Positions 24,143 through 33,393 are shown, counted from the stretch's first letter. The stretch: DNA of 38,157 bases from Bacteriovoracaceae bacterium (GCA_021737405.1 JAIPEG010000024.1:1-38157), one strand, 5' to 3'. Translations and numbers: made by a program. Notes: generated by a model from the sequence alone, not told the origin.

Positions 24143-25039
24143 TTATTTCTTTAACCTCGGGTCCAACGTATCTCTTAGTCCATCTCCAAAAAGATTAAAG
24201 CCTAGTACAACTAGCAAAATACAAAGACCTGGAAGTGTCACCAGCCACGGATCACTTGATATGAATGCGCGTGCATCAGCGAGCATAATTCCCCACTCTG
24301 GGGTTGGTGCTTGGGCGCCAAGTCCTAAGAAACCAAGAGCAGCAGCATTTAAAATACCATCGCTAAAACCTAACGAAATTTGAACAATAAGAGGGGCCAT
24401 ACAATTGGGAAGTATTTCACTAAACATTATCCTCATTGGAGAGGCCCCAAATGTTTTGGACGCCATCACATACTGCTTTTTTCTCTCGGCCATTGCCGAG
24501 GCACGCACGATTCTAATGAAGGTAGGACAGGCCACAACCGCCACAGCAATAACTGCATTCATGAGTCCCGGGCCCATCACGGAGACAACGACGATTGCTA
24601 AGAGAATACTTGGAAAGGCCATGAGGATATCGACGAATCTCATAATAAACCAGTCGACCTTTCCTCCAAGATAGCCAGCAAAAAGTCCAAGCACTGTGCC
24701 AACACTCGCAGAGAGAAAGACCACCATGAAGCCAACACCCATTGAGATACGGGCTCCGTAAATAAGACGGCTTAATAAATCCCTACCAACATCGTCTGTG
24801 CCAAAGAAGAATCGAGAGTCACCGCCCTTTAAAAATGCTGGGGGAAAACGAAGTGCATTCGCTTGTAGTTCAGAGGGGGAATAGGGGGCAATTAGGGGGG
24901 CGAGTAGAGCAACGAGAACAAAGAAGACAATAATCCCAAGGCCAATAACAGCACCCTTATTTTGGCAAAACATATCCCAAAATTCCTTAATAGGATTTTC
25001 GAATTGTTCTTCAGTTTTTTGAGCTTCCACTTTTTCCAT
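24143..25039 (-). CDS. oppC: Peptide ABC transporter permease (DppC/OppC)
   Basis: A 298-residue inner-membrane permease with an N-terminal amphipathic stretch, six predicted helices and the permease EAA-like loop AMAERKKQYVMASKTFGASP. The N-terminal IVFFVLVALLAPLIAPY block is typical of OppC/DppC. Pairs with OppB. Ten bases separate it from oppB. Substrate range (di- versus oligopeptides) cannot be told from sequence. Confidence 0.93.
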   Translation of the reverse strand: MEKVEAQKTEEQFENPIKEFWDMFCQNKGAVIGLGIIVFFVLVALLAPLIAPYSPSELQANALRFPPAFLKGGDSRFFFGTDDVGRDLLSRLIYGARISMGVGFMVVFLSASVGTVLGLFAGYLGGKVDWFIMRFVDILMAFPSILLAIVVVSVMGPGLMNAVIAVAVVACPTFIRIVRASAMAERKKQYVMASKTFGASPMRIMFSEILPNCMAPLIVQISLGFSDGILNAAALGFLGLGAQAPTPEWGIMLADARAFISSDPWLVTLPGLCILLVVLGFNLFGDGLRDTLDPRLKK

Positions 25040-25049
25040 TAAGTTAGTC

Positions 25050-26072
25050 TCACTGGCGCATCTTTGGGTTTACGAGAGCATAGATAAAATCGACACTCAG
25101 ATTTATAACGACTACCATTGTCGCAATAAAGAGAACTCCCCCTTGTATGACGGGGTAGTCGCGCGCATTAATACTTGCAACTAACCATTTTCCAATACCA
25201 GGCCATGAAAAAATGGTTTCTGTTAAAATCGCCCCTGTAATAATAGAGCCAAACATTAAGCCTAGTACCGTAATGATAGGAATGAGGGCATTTCTAAGAG
25301 CATGGACAAGAATAACTTTTTTATAAGGAAGTCCCTTCGCTCGAGCAGTACGAATATAATCTTCACCAAGGACTTCAAGCATACTTGACCTTGTCATCCG
25401 CGCAAGGACTGCTAAAGGTATGGTTCCCATGGCAATGGCCGGTAAAATAAGATGGTTTATTGCACTTCTAAAGGGAGCAAAGCCTTCATCACTTATGAGC
25501 TCACTATCTAATAGAGTATCAATGAGGTAAAAACCAGTGAGTGTTTTAATTTCATAGACCACATCAATGCGTCCACTCACTGGGGTGAGACCAAGGCCCA
25601 CGCTAAAAATGATGATGAGAATGAGTCCCCACCAAAAAATGGGCATAGAGTAGCCAATAAGGCTTCCTCCCATCAGAAAATAATCAAAGAAACTGTTGCG
25701 CTTAAGAGCGGCTAGAATCCCTAAGGGGATGCCAATGAGTGTGGCAAAAATGAGAGCACAAAGGCCTAATTCTAAAGTCGCAGGAAATCTTCCAAAAAAT
25801 TCTTCAGTAACTTTTCTCTTAGAGATGATGGAGCGACCAAGGTCTCCTTTAAGGGTACTTAAGACAAAGCTACCATATTGATTGATAACGGGGCGATCAA
25901 GGCCCAACTCTTTTTTCATCTCTCGGTAAACCTTTGGGTCAGCTCCTCTTTCTCCAAGAAGAAGCATGACAGGGTCCCCTGGCACCAAGCGAATGACAAA
26001 GAAGGAAAGAAGACTCACGCCCACTAAAGTGGGGATAAGGTCTCCTAATCTTTTTAGAGTAAAGGCCAGCAT
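25050..26072 (-). CDS. oppB: Peptide ABC transporter permease (DppB/OppB)
   Basis: A 340-residue permease with six predicted helices. Recognisable blocks are the N-terminal RLGDLIPTLVGVS, RLVPGDPVMLLLGERG, and the cytoplasmic loop EDYIRTARAKGLPYKKVILVHALRNA (blocks quoted separately in the family). An insertion-like periplasmic part around residues 170-200 is longer than in E. coli DppB. Starts four bases after the oppA stop with a weak ribosome site. Confidence 0.93.
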   Translation of the reverse strand: MLAFTLKRLGDLIPTLVGVSLLSFFVIRLVPGDPVMLLLGERGADPKVYREMKKELGLDRPVINQYGSFVLSTLKGDLGRSIISKRKVTEEFFGRFPATLELGLCALIFATLIGIPLGILAALKRNSFFDYFLMGGSLIGYSMPIFWWGLILIIIFSVGLGLTPVSGRIDVVYEIKTLTGFYLIDTLLDSELISDEGFAPFRSAINHLILPAIAMGTIPLAVLARMTRSSMLEVLGEDYIRTARAKGLPYKKVILVHALRNALIPIITVLGLMFGSIITGAILTETIFSWPGIGKWLVASINARDYPVIQGGVLFIATMVVVINLSVDFIYALVNPKMRQ

Positions 26073-26075
26073 GAC

Positions 26076-27674
26076 TTACTTAAGTTCTACCTTTTTAAAA
26101 ATATCGCCACCAAGAGGATCAATCTGATAACCAGAAACACTCTTTGACATTGCTCTAAAGACTTTAGAGTGGGCAATCGGAACCCAAGGGGCTAAATCAT
26201 GAAAGATCTTTTGAGCTTTTAAATAAAGCTGACTTCTCTTCGCGACATCTGTTGTGAGTTTGGCCTCACTTACGAGGGCCTCAAAATCTTTGTCACACCA
26301 GCGTGCCACATTTGATCCGGCTTCAACACCTGCACATCCGAGGAGAACATTGAGAAAGTTATCGGGATCCCCATTATCTCCTGACCACCCTAGTTGAATA
26401 AGTTGGTGAGCACCCTCTCGCGCTTTCTTAAGATAAGTTGGCCAATCATAAGAGATAAGTTTCGCTTTAATGCCAACCTTTGCTAAATCGGCCTGCATCA
26501 TCTCACCCATCTTCTTACCGTTGGGGTTATAGGGGCGAGTTACTGGCAGGGTCCAGATTTCAGTCTCAAATCCTTGTGGGTAGCCGGCTTTTTTTAGTAA
26601 CTCCTTGGCCTTTTCAGTATTAAATTCATAATCCACAATTTCATTGTTGTAAGACCAAATGGTGGGGGGGAGTGGGTTCTTTGCTCTAATGGCCTGGCCT
26701 AAGTAAATGGCTTTTATATACGCTTCTTTATCAAGGGCCATGTTGATGGCCTGGCGAACGAGCTGATTATCAAAAGGTTTCTTTTGAGTGTTTATGGCTA
26801 AGTAACCCACATTGAGGCCTGAGCCACTAAGCAGTTTTAAACTCTCTTCTTTTTCAATGGCCTCTAAATCGGCTGGGCTTGGTTCAATAATCAAATGACA
26901 TTCACCCGCTTTTAATTTTTGAAAACGCACTGATGGGTCAGGGGTGATGGCGAAAATTAAGCCTTCAACCTTTGCCTTTTCTCCCCAGTAATTTTTATTT
27001 TTCTTAAAACGAATAATACTGTCTTTTACATATTTCTTAAAAACGAAAGGGCCAGTTCCCACTGGGAATTGATCGATCTTATCAAGTTCATTTTTTTTCA
27101 TGAGATAATCGCCATACTCTTTGGATAGGATACTCATAAAACTCATGGCAAGGTTTGCTAAGAAAGGAGCTTCTGGTTTGTTAAGAGTGATACTGACGTT
27201 ATGATCGTCTACCTTCGTCACATCTTTGATAATTTGGCCCATCTCCATGCCATTAAAGTATTCGTAAGAGCCACCACCAACTTTATGATAAGGATGCTCT
27301 TTTAAGCGCATGCGATTAATTGAAAAAAGTACATCGTCAGCATTAAAGGAACGAGTCGGTTTAAAGTCTTCTCTTTCATGAAAGGAGACATCTTTTCTAA
27401 GTTTAAAAGCATAAGTTAATCTGTCTTCACTTATTGTGAAACTCTCGGCCAAAGCAGGAACAATTTCAGTAGAGCCATATTTAAAATCAACAAGCTTTTC
27501 ATAGACCGTATGAGCAGCAGCATTGTTTGAAGTGCCATCTGTTGTGATCTGGGGATTGAAGGCCGTAGGAGAACCTTCTGAACAATAGACGAAATTATTC
27601 GAATCATTTTTCTTTCCACTACATGAAAAAAATAAGCTACTTATTAGAAGCCCCATCGCAAGAGTCTTACGCAT
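26076..27674 (-). CDS. oppA: Peptide ABC transporter substrate-binding lipoprotein (DppA/OppA)
   Basis: A 532-residue family-5 extracellular solute-binding protein: the signal peptide ends in FFSCSG, a likely lipobox, followed by YCSEGSPTAFNPQ and family blocks such as SFNADDVLFSI and FPVGTGPFVFKKY. It captures peptides for the OppBCDF importer. ATG 27674 gives a clean lipoprotein signal and is preceded by GGGGAA; an upstream in-frame start (27740) would add 22 residues with no ribosome site. First gene of the core operon, with its own promoter/operator candidate upstream. Confidence 0.93.
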   Translation of the reverse strand: MRKTLAMGLLISSLFFSCSGKKNDSNNFVYCSEGSPTAFNPQITTDGTSNNAAAHTVYEKLVDFKYGSTEIVPALAESFTISEDRLTYAFKLRKDVSFHEREDFKPTRSFNADDVLFSINRMRLKEHPYHKVGGGSYEYFNGMEMGQIIKDVTKVDDHNVSITLNKPEAPFLANLAMSFMSILSKEYGDYLMKKNELDKIDQFPVGTGPFVFKKYVKDSIIRFKKNKNYWGEKAKVEGLIFAITPDPSVRFQKLKAGECHLIIEPSPADLEAIEKEESLKLLSGSGLNVGYLAINTQKKPFDNQLVRQAINMALDKEAYIKAIYLGQAIRAKNPLPPTIWSYNNEIVDYEFNTEKAKELLKKAGYPQGFETEIWTLPVTRPYNPNGKKMGEMMQADLAKVGIKAKLISYDWPTYLKKAREGAHQLIQLGWSGDNGDPDNFLNVLLGCAGVEAGSNVARWCDKDFEALVSEAKLTTDVAKRSQLYLKAQKIFHDLAPWVPIAHSKVFRAMSKSVSGYQIDPLGGDIFKKVELK

Positions 27675-27695
27675 TGTGTTCCCCAGTGTTGTTAT

Positions 27696-27710
27696 AAATA
27701 TCTGATATTT
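27696..27710. promoter_or_regulatory. Perfect palindrome over predicted oppA start site
   Basis: AAATATCTGATATTT is a 7+1+7 perfect palindrome 22 bases ahead of the oppA ATG. It covers the transcription start predicted from the promoter at 27712-27740, so it is well placed as a repressor operator. AT-richness raises the chance of coincidence. Confidence 0.4.
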
Positions 27711-27711
27711 T

Positions 27712-27740
27712 GTTATGCCTAATATAAGAGAAATTGACAA
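27712..27740 (-). promoter_or_regulatory. Candidate oppA promoter
   Basis: On the minus strand: TTGTCA (27740-27735), a 17-bp spacer and CATAAC (27717-27712). -35 matches five of six and -10 four of six consensus bases. It lies just downstream of the MFS gene and would allow the opp genes to be expressed apart from sfsA and the MFS gene. Confidence 0.4.
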
Positions 27741-27777
27741 TCATTTATGCTGCTCTGCTTTTCTTGGGGGTCGGCCT

Positions 27778-28965
27778 TTAGTGATTTGCGGCTTTTACCT
27801 TTTGTGTCCAAAAGAGTGAGCCAATGAGAAAGATCAAGCTCGTTCCCGTAAGAAAAAGAGCAAGACCCATGGCCTTTATGACGCCAATCTTATCGGCGAG
27901 CTGACCAAAGCCCAAGTGCATCACTACTAGGTGCAAACCAATTCCCGAGAGAACAAACTTGGTTACTTTTTGAAAATCATTGGGAAAAGTTTCTGCCATC
28001 CAGTCCATAAAGGATGGAAAGAAGAAGGACATGCTAAGACCAGTAAGTGAGAAGAAAAAGAGTTGGCCCTGCATTCCTAAGTAGCAAAAGATTCCTGTTA
28101 TTAATAATGACGAAATTAAAAGTGTTGCTCCTTTAAAAGGAAGATTCACGAGACCAAGAAGCAGCCTTCCACTCATTAAGAGAATAAAAAAGGCACTTAA
28201 GTAGTAGCCGGCATGAGCATTAGTGAGTTGGTAACCATCTTCAAGAAAGAGAACCAAGCGACTTGAAATAACAATCTCTGAAGCGACATAGGTCCCAACG
28301 GTTAAGCCAAGTAATATTAAAAAGGGAAGAGGTAGGTGAAGTGCTTTTGATTGGTCTGGAATTTTGGCATAGATTTCTTCTTTGTGAGGCACGAGAAAAA
28401 AGATAATGGGTCCTACAGTACTTAAAAAGAAGAAGAAATATTCCCAGCTTAAACCAATCTTTTTAATTCCAGTGAAGACAAGGGGGGCTAAAAATGAAGC
28501 CACACCATAAATGGCGTGAAGCGCTCCATAGGCGCGGCGACGATGGCTTACAGGGCTGCCAGCTTCAATCATCAGGTTCATATTCATGCCGGTAATCCCC
28601 ATTCCAATTCCTTGGGTTATAGCGGCCAAAAAAAGAAGAAAAGCATTTTGGAGTATGCCTGCTAGCCCCATCATAAAAGAGGCGAGTGCCAAAATAAGCC
28701 AGCTAAAGCGCATTCCCTTCAATAGGTCTAAAACTTTTAACCAGCGTGAGGAAAGGGCAGTCATGAAAAAGCTAGTCAGAGAAGTTAGTGCGAATAAGAA
28801 AGAGCCTTGTCTATTGCTTAAACCAAGACCTCTCATGATTTCAGGGTAGGCTGGTCCTCGGCCATTATCAAATATTCCAAAATAGAAAAGCCCAATAAAA
28901 GCAGCAATTAACAAGTGGTAGTGAAACCCCTGAGTTCCTGATAATCGCACACGAAAAAAATTCAT
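27778..28965 (-). CDS. MFS transporter
   Basis: A 395-residue major facilitator protein with 12 predicted helices. It shows a short basic loop between helices 2 and 3 (SSRWLKVLDLLKG) and a GRLLLGLV motif near mid-protein where the second half repeats the first. No substrate marks are recognisable; sugar- or drug-type permeases are possible. Starts seven bases after sfsA with GAGG ahead of the ATG, so the two are probably co-transcribed. Runs into the opp operon on the same strand. Confidence 0.88.
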   Translation of the reverse strand: MNFFRVRLSGTQGFHYHLLIAAFIGLFYFGIFDNGRGPAYPEIMRGLGLSNRQGSFLFALTSLTSFFMTALSSRWLKVLDLLKGMRFSWLILALASFMMGLAGILQNAFLLFLAAITQGIGMGITGMNMNLMIEAGSPVSHRRRAYGALHAIYGVASFLAPLVFTGIKKIGLSWEYFFFFLSTVGPIIFFLVPHKEEIYAKIPDQSKALHLPLPFLILLGLTVGTYVASEIVISSRLVLFLEDGYQLTNAHAGYYLSAFFILLMSGRLLLGLVNLPFKGATLLISSLLITGIFCYLGMQGQLFFFSLTGLSMSFFFPSFMDWMAETFPNDFQKVTKFVLSGIGLHLVVMHLGFGQLADKIGVIKAMGLALFLTGTSLIFLIGSLFWTQKVKAANH

Positions 28966-28972
28966 CTCAGCC

Positions 28973-29674
28973 TCAGTTAAGTTTTACAGGGATTTTTTTA
29001 GAGAGCTTAATTTGCTCAGGTGTCACAATACATTGGTAGGCAAGAATTTCGACACCTAAAGCATGGGCCTCTCTTAAGAGTTCTCCGTAATGAGGATCTA
29101 TGTCATCGGCAGGGCCAAACTCTGAAACATCTTCTCTATTAACCACATAAAGCATGGCGGCCCTGATCCCTTGATCGACTAGGCCCATCAATTCTTCTAA
29201 ATGTTTTTGTCCACGAGTAGAAACAGAGTCTGGAAAAATAGCCCTGTTTCCTTCACCTAAGAGTGTGACATTCTTGACTTCGACATAGCATGGATCGGCA
29301 CCGTCATTTGAGAGGAGAATATCTATGCGGCTTTTTCCAATAGTTGCCTCGGGCTTTATGGTTTTGTAACCCTTAAGTTCTTTGACGACACCATCTTTAA
29401 TTCCTTCTATCGCAATTTTATTGGGAAGGCCGGTGTTAACCCCAATCCAGGTGTCACCATTATTGGTGAGCTCAAGAGAATATTTTAATTTACGTTTGGG
29501 ATTATCATGAAAGGACATTAGAACAGACCAACCGGGCTCCCAGCAAGTTTTCATGCTTCCAGTATTTGCTGTATGGGCAGTAATAATGTCGCCATTTTCA
29601 AGTTCAACATCTGCCAAGAAACGCTTGTAACGCTTTAATATTTTCCCTTTGATAAGGGGTTCTTGAAACTTCAC
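28973..29674 (-). CDS. sfsA: SfsA family DNA-binding/nuclease-fold protein
   Basis: A 233-residue SfsA homologue, usual length for the family, with N-terminal OB-like part (RYKRFLADVELENGDIITAH and HTANTGSMKTCWEPG) and a C-terminal restriction-nuclease-like core (SRIDILLS and VEVKNVTL, an ExK-like pair). SfsA was named for sugar fermentation stimulation in E. coli and binds DNA; its role here is unknown. GTG start at 29674 is supported by AGGAGGTG five bases ahead, which is close to a perfect ribosome site. Divergent from pyrE. Confidence 0.93.
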   Translation of the reverse strand: MKFQEPLIKGKILKRYKRFLADVELENGDIITAHTANTGSMKTCWEPGWSVLMSFHDNPKRKLKYSLELTNNGDTWIGVNTGLPNKIAIEGIKDGVVKELKGYKTIKPEATIGKSRIDILLSNDGADPCYVEVKNVTLLGEGNRAIFPDSVSTRGQKHLEELMGLVDQGIRAAMLYVVNREDVSEFGPADDIDPHYGELLREAHALGVEILAYQCIVTPEQIKLSKKIPVKLN

Positions 29675-29807
29675 GACACCTCCTGATGAAGAGAGTATGA
29701 CACTTCAGATGGGGACAGTCATGTCTTACTGATAAACGTTTAGTAACAACTGGCCAATTTGGTGTGGCCTTTGCCATCATAGGTTGTCCCTAAATAAAGA
29801 GGAATCA

Positions 29808-30452
29808 ATGAATCCTATTCAAGAAAAAACGGCGCAATTGTTATTGGAAATTGGTGCTGTCGAAGTTAGACCAGATCAGCCTTTTCATTATGCAAGTGGA
29901 TTAAAGGGACCCATCTATTGCGACAATCGAAAACTTCTCTCTCACCCTATTGCAAGGCAACAAGTACGGGATTTCTTTGTCGAAACGATTAGGGAAAAAA
30001 ATATTGATTTTGATCAGCTTGCTGGACTTGCAACAGCAGGGATTCCTCATGCCGCTTTTATCGCTGATCAATTGAGTCAACCAATGATTTACATTCGCTC
30101 TAAAGCTAAAGGGCATGGTAAACAAAATCAAATTGAAGGAGATGCTGTTGCCGGTCAAAAAATTCTTCTTGTAGAGGACCTCGTTAATCAAGGTGCCAGT
30201 TTGGAAGAGGCCCTTCAAGGGGTGAAGAATGCATCCCTTACCCCAGTTGGGTGTTTGGCCATCGTGACTTATCAAAGTGTTGCGTCGCAAGACATTCTTT
30301 CAAAGTGGAATTTACCACTTCACAGTCTTACTAACTTTGATTGCCTATGTGAGGTCGCACTAAAGTTAGGAAAAATTCATGCAGATCAAATGGATATGCT
30401 TAAGAATTGGCGCCAAGACCCAGGCGCTTGGTCAGAGTCCATTGATCTATAA
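29808..30452 (+). CDS. pyrE: Orotate phosphoribosyltransferase
   Basis: A 214-residue enzyme that joins orotate to PRPP to make OMP in pyrimidine synthesis. Family marks are FHYASGLKGPIYCDNRKLL, the GLATAGIPHAA loop, IRSKAKGHG and the PRPP-binding motif ILLVEDLVNQGAS, where the consensus DD is changed to ED. ATG 29808 is preceded by AGAGGA; an upstream in-frame TTG (29784) is unlikely. No other pyr genes are adjacent. Confidence 0.93.
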   Translation: MNPIQEKTAQLLLEIGAVEVRPDQPFHYASGLKGPIYCDNRKLLSHPIARQQVRDFFVETIREKNIDFDQLAGLATAGIPHAAFIADQLSQPMIYIRSKAKGHGKQNQIEGDAVAGQKILLVEDLVNQGASLEEALQGVKNASLTPVGCLAIVTYQSVASQDILSKWNLPLHSLTNFDCLCEVALKLGKIHADQMDMLKNWRQDPGAWSESIDL

Positions 30453-30516
30453 ATTTGGGCAGGCCTTTGTCTTAAATTTTAGTTACTCAAATTTCCCTTG
30501 TATAACGCTATTCCCT

Positions 30517-30545
30517 TTGTTTTTATTGGGAAATTAACTTATATT
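30517..30545 (+). promoter_or_regulatory. Candidate gltA promoter
   Basis: TTGTTT (30517-30522), a 17-bp spacer and TATATT (30540-30545). The spacer contains GGGAA, which with TTCCC just upstream (30511-30515) forms an inverted repeat that could be an operator. The leader would be about 55 bases. Confidence 0.45.
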
Positions 30546-30606
30546 TTATCGATATTATTCAAATATTGCCTGTAGTCATTAAACGTTCAAAATAAGTGGA
30601 GGAAGC

Positions 30607-31896
30607 ATGTCCGGAGAGATTGCGAAGTTGGAAATCGAGGGGAAGATCATTGAAATTCCTGTGATTACTGGAAGTGAGGGAGAAAAAGCCTTAGACATAA
30701 AAGCCCTTCGCGCCGAAACTGGTTACATTACTTTAGATAATGGTTTCGTAAACACTGGCTCATGTACTTCAGCAATTACCTTCTTGGATGGTGAAAAAGG
30801 TATTCTTCGTTACCGCGGATACCCAATCGAGCAAGTGGCTCAACAATCAAACTTTCTTGAAGTGACTTATCTTTTGAACTTTGGAAAGCTTCCCAATAAA
30901 AAAGAATATGATTTCTTTGAAGAAAAGGTCACATCTTTTGCGACTCTTCCAAAAGGAATTACTAATATTATCGATCAGTATCCACTAGATGCTCACCCAA
31001 TGGGAGTGATGAGTGCTGTAACTTCATCACTATCAGCCTTTTATCCAGAGTTTCTTGATGCCCCTCTAGATAACATTCAAAGAGAGCGTGTGATTGCACA
31101 ATTGATGGCCCAAGTGAAAATTATTGCGGCCTATTTTTATAGAAGAACTGTTGGTAAAGAAGCCCACCGCTCTCATCCAAGTCTTGGCTTTTCAAAAGAC
31201 TTTCTTAACATGATGTTCTTTGAAGAAGGTAAAGAGGTAGACGATGCTGTTGGCCATGCTCTTGATGTTCTCTTCATGCTTCACGCGGATCATGAACAAA
31301 ACTGTTCTGCTTCAACGGTAAGAGTGATTGGCTCTTCTCAGGCCAATGTGTTTGCGGCCATTGCTGGTGGCATTGACGCTCTTTGGGGCCAACTTCATGG
31401 AGGAGCAAACCAAAGAGTTTTAGAGATGCTAGAAGAAATTCAAAAAGCTGGTGGAGACTACAAAAAGTTTATCGCTAAGGCGAAAGACAAGAATGACAGC
31501 TTCCGTCTGATGGGATTTGGTCACCGTGTTTATAAAAACTTTGATCCAAGAGCGACAATCATTAAAAAACAATGTGACATCATTCTTGAAAAACTGAACG
31601 TCCAAGACCCTCTTCTTGATATTGCTCGAGGACTAGAAGAAGAAGCGCGTAAGGATGATTACTTTGTTCAGCGAAATCTTTACCCCAATGTGGATTTCTA
31701 CTCTGGGATTATTTACAAGGCCCTTGGAATCCCAACAAATATGTTCACCGTTATGTTTGTTCTAGGGCGTCTACCAGGCTGGCTAGCTCAGTGGAAAGAA
31801 ATGCGTGAAGATGTGGCATCTAAAATTGCTCGTCCTCGCCAAATCTATACTGGAGAGCGCTTAAGAGATTACGTTCCTATGAAGGATAGAAAATAA
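30607..31896 (+). CDS. gltA: Citrate synthase
   Basis: A 429-residue type II (hexameric-type) citrate synthase that condenses acetyl-CoA with oxaloacetate to start the TCA cycle. Catalytic signature blocks are present: HADHEQNCSAST, GFGHRVYKNFDPRA and YPNVDFYSGI, plus LHGGANQ and the substrate Arg region RLPGWLAQWKE. Strong GGAGGAAGC ribosome site before the ATG. Monocistronic by the terminator directly after it. Length and motif spacing match the E. coli enzyme class. Confidence 0.97.
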   Translation: MSGEIAKLEIEGKIIEIPVITGSEGEKALDIKALRAETGYITLDNGFVNTGSCTSAITFLDGEKGILRYRGYPIEQVAQQSNFLEVTYLLNFGKLPNKKEYDFFEEKVTSFATLPKGITNIIDQYPLDAHPMGVMSAVTSSLSAFYPEFLDAPLDNIQRERVIAQLMAQVKIIAAYFYRRTVGKEAHRSHPSLGFSKDFLNMMFFEEGKEVDDAVGHALDVLFMLHADHEQNCSASTVRVIGSSQANVFAAIAGGIDALWGQLHGGANQRVLEMLEEIQKAGGDYKKFIAKAKDKNDSFRLMGFGHRVYKNFDPRATIIKKQCDIILEKLNVQDPLLDIARGLEEEARKDDYFVQRNLYPNVDFYSGIIYKALGIPTNMFTVMFVLGRLPGWLAQWKEMREDVASKIARPRQIYTGERLRDYVPMKDRK

Positions 31897-31903
31897 AGAG
31901 TTT

Positions 31904-31930
31904 AAGCCCCATTAATTGGGGCTTTTTTTT
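31904..31930 (+). terminator. gltA intrinsic terminator abutting the next ATG
   Basis: AAGCCCCA (31904-31911) pairs with TGGGGCTT (31917-31924) over a 5-base loop, followed by a T-run to 31930. The next gene starts at 31931 with no base between. Confidence 0.9.
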
Positions 31931-33013
31931 ATGAAAGAATTCTCCTATCAAAAATTAAAGAAGAGTTTCCTAGCAGCTGGTCTAGAAGATCGAGCGATCG
32001 CTCATATCTTAGAAGAAATCAAAATCCTTTACACCATAAGAAGAGAAGGCCTTCCTGAAAAGGTTTGGACTGAAGAAGAAGTGAGTGCTTATACCGCGTT
32101 CTATTTGCCAACTAACGCTCGAAAGTTTGATTTTCTCATGGATCAATTGGATCCAAATACTTTAGAGGGTCTTAGTCAGTGTGAAGTGATCGATTTTGGC
32201 ACAGGACCAGGAACATATCTTTATGCCTTCTTAAATTATTTCGGAGGGGAGAGCTGTGGTCATTTATGGGGGATTGATAAAGAAGAGAATATGCTTCTTC
32301 AAGCCGAAAAGGTCATCAATGCCTTTTACCCTGAGTTTAATAAGAAACTACATTGGCAAAAAGAAAGAGAGGTCTCGCAATCAACTCGGGATCGACTTCT
32401 TATTTTTGGAAACTCATGTAATGAAATGAGCCTCTCCCAAATAAAGGAGATTGTTTCATTTTATTCTCCAAAATTTATCCTTTTTCTCGAGCCTGGTGTG
32501 CCAACAGTTTTTGATGCACTGATGGAATTAAGGCCTTGGCTCGTTAAAGAAGGTTTCGATTGTAATTACCCTTGTCCAGATATGGTACAAATGTGTCCAG
32601 TTAATAAAAGAGTGCAAGCAGGTCTTGAGGACTGGTGTCATCAGGTGTGGCGAGGAACCCATGGGCCAGAGGTTGAAAGAATCGGCCAGATGGCAAAACT
32701 TGATCGAAAAGCAATGGCCTTCATCGGTCACCTTTATCAAAAGAAATCTGATTCTTCAGGTTCTTTAAAAAGTAAGGTAGACGCCCGTTTTATTCGATAC
32801 TTAAATGAAAGTAAGCACGCCTACCTTTGGGAGGTTTGTTTGTTGCATGATGATGAGCTGCAAATTAAAACTTTTGAAATCCCAAAGAAATCTATGAATA
32901 AAGAGATGAGTAAAAGTTTTAAAAAGCTCTCTGTCGGTCAGAACTTTTCTTATCAACTTGTTAAAGAGCTTGGTGATGGTAGCTGGAGAGTTAAGGTAGG
33001 CTTAGAAAATTAG
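31931..33013 (+). CDS. Rsm22-type methyltransferase-fold protein
   Basis: A 360-residue protein resembling the Rsm22 family (mitochondrial small-ribosomal-subunit-associated methyltransferases). It shows an AYTAFYLPTNARKF lead, a SAM-binding VIDFGTGPGTYL motif, FLEPGVPTVFDAL, and a Cys set in PCPDMVQMCP and DWCHQVW that in this family can bind an Fe-S cluster. It probably acts on or helps mature the ribosome; the exact substrate is not known. ATG 31931 directly follows the T-tract of the gltA terminator and has no Shine-Dalgarno; an in-frame TTG at 31916 lies inside the terminator. How it is expressed is therefore unclear. Confidence 0.75.
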   Translation: MKEFSYQKLKKSFLAAGLEDRAIAHILEEIKILYTIRREGLPEKVWTEEEVSAYTAFYLPTNARKFDFLMDQLDPNTLEGLSQCEVIDFGTGPGTYLYAFLNYFGGESCGHLWGIDKEENMLLQAEKVINAFYPEFNKKLHWQKEREVSQSTRDRLLIFGNSCNEMSLSQIKEIVSFYSPKFILFLEPGVPTVFDALMELRPWLVKEGFDCNYPCPDMVQMCPVNKRVQAGLEDWCHQVWRGTHGPEVERIGQMAKLDRKAMAFIGHLYQKKSDSSGSLKSKVDARFIRYLNESKHAYLWEVCLLHDDELQIKTFEIPKKSMNKEMSKSFKKLSVGQNFSYQLVKELGDGSWRVKVGLEN

Positions 33014-33014
33014 C

Positions 33015-33049
33015 AAAAAAAAAGGCCACTTGTAAGTGGCCATTTTTTT
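33015..33049. terminator. Bidirectional intrinsic terminator
   Basis: GGCCACTT (33024-33031) pairs with AAGTGGCC (33034-33041) with A-run before and T-run after. It serves the Rsm22-like gene and convergent rpmE. Confidence 0.9.
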
Positions 33050-33058
33050 TGAAGATAA

Positions 33059-33283
33059 TTAGTCTTTCTTCGTAGGCTTTGCGTACCGAGTACCAAATTT
33101 CTTTCTGAACTTCTCAATACGACCTTCAGTATCAAGAACTTTTTGCTTACCAGTGTAAAACGGGTGGCAAGAAGCACAGATATCAATTTTATCAAGATTT
33201 GTAGTTGAACGAGTTTCGTAAGTAGCACCACAAACGCAGTTGATAGTTACTTGATTGTACTCAGGATGAATTCCAGCTTTCAT
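33059..33283 (-). CDS. rpmE: 50S ribosomal protein L31, zinc-binding type
   Basis: A 74-residue L31 of the Cys-containing (zinc) type, with CVC and CASC cysteine pairs and the HPFYTGKQK signature. It sits on the large subunit and helps bridge it to the small one. ATG 33283 has AAAGG ahead. A perfect TTGACA -35 lies 90 bases upstream, so it is probably transcribed by itself. Confidence 0.96.
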   Translation of the reverse strand: MKAGIHPEYNQVTINCVCGATYETRSTTNLDKIDICASCHPFYTGKQKVLDTEGRIEKFRKKFGTRYAKPTKKD

Positions 33284-33347
33284 AAAAGGACCTTTGTTTT
33301 GTCTTTGCTTAATACAAGGACAGGTTTATAGCTTCGTAAGTCGCGCC

Positions 33348-33376
33348 ATATTGCCTTAAATACGGGCACTTGTCAA
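33348..33376 (-). promoter_or_regulatory. Candidate rpmE promoter
   Basis: On the minus strand: TTGACA (33376-33371), a 17-bp spacer and CAATAT (33353-33348). The -35 is perfect; the -10 is weak (three of six). Lies between the small Cys-tailed gene and rpmE. Confidence 0.4.
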
Positions 33377-33393
33377 CGCATTGTGGAATCACT

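Noticed and set aside
29901..30290. 129-codon open frame opposite pyrE
   Set aside because: Antisense to a clear orotate phosphoribosyltransferase gene with no domain features.
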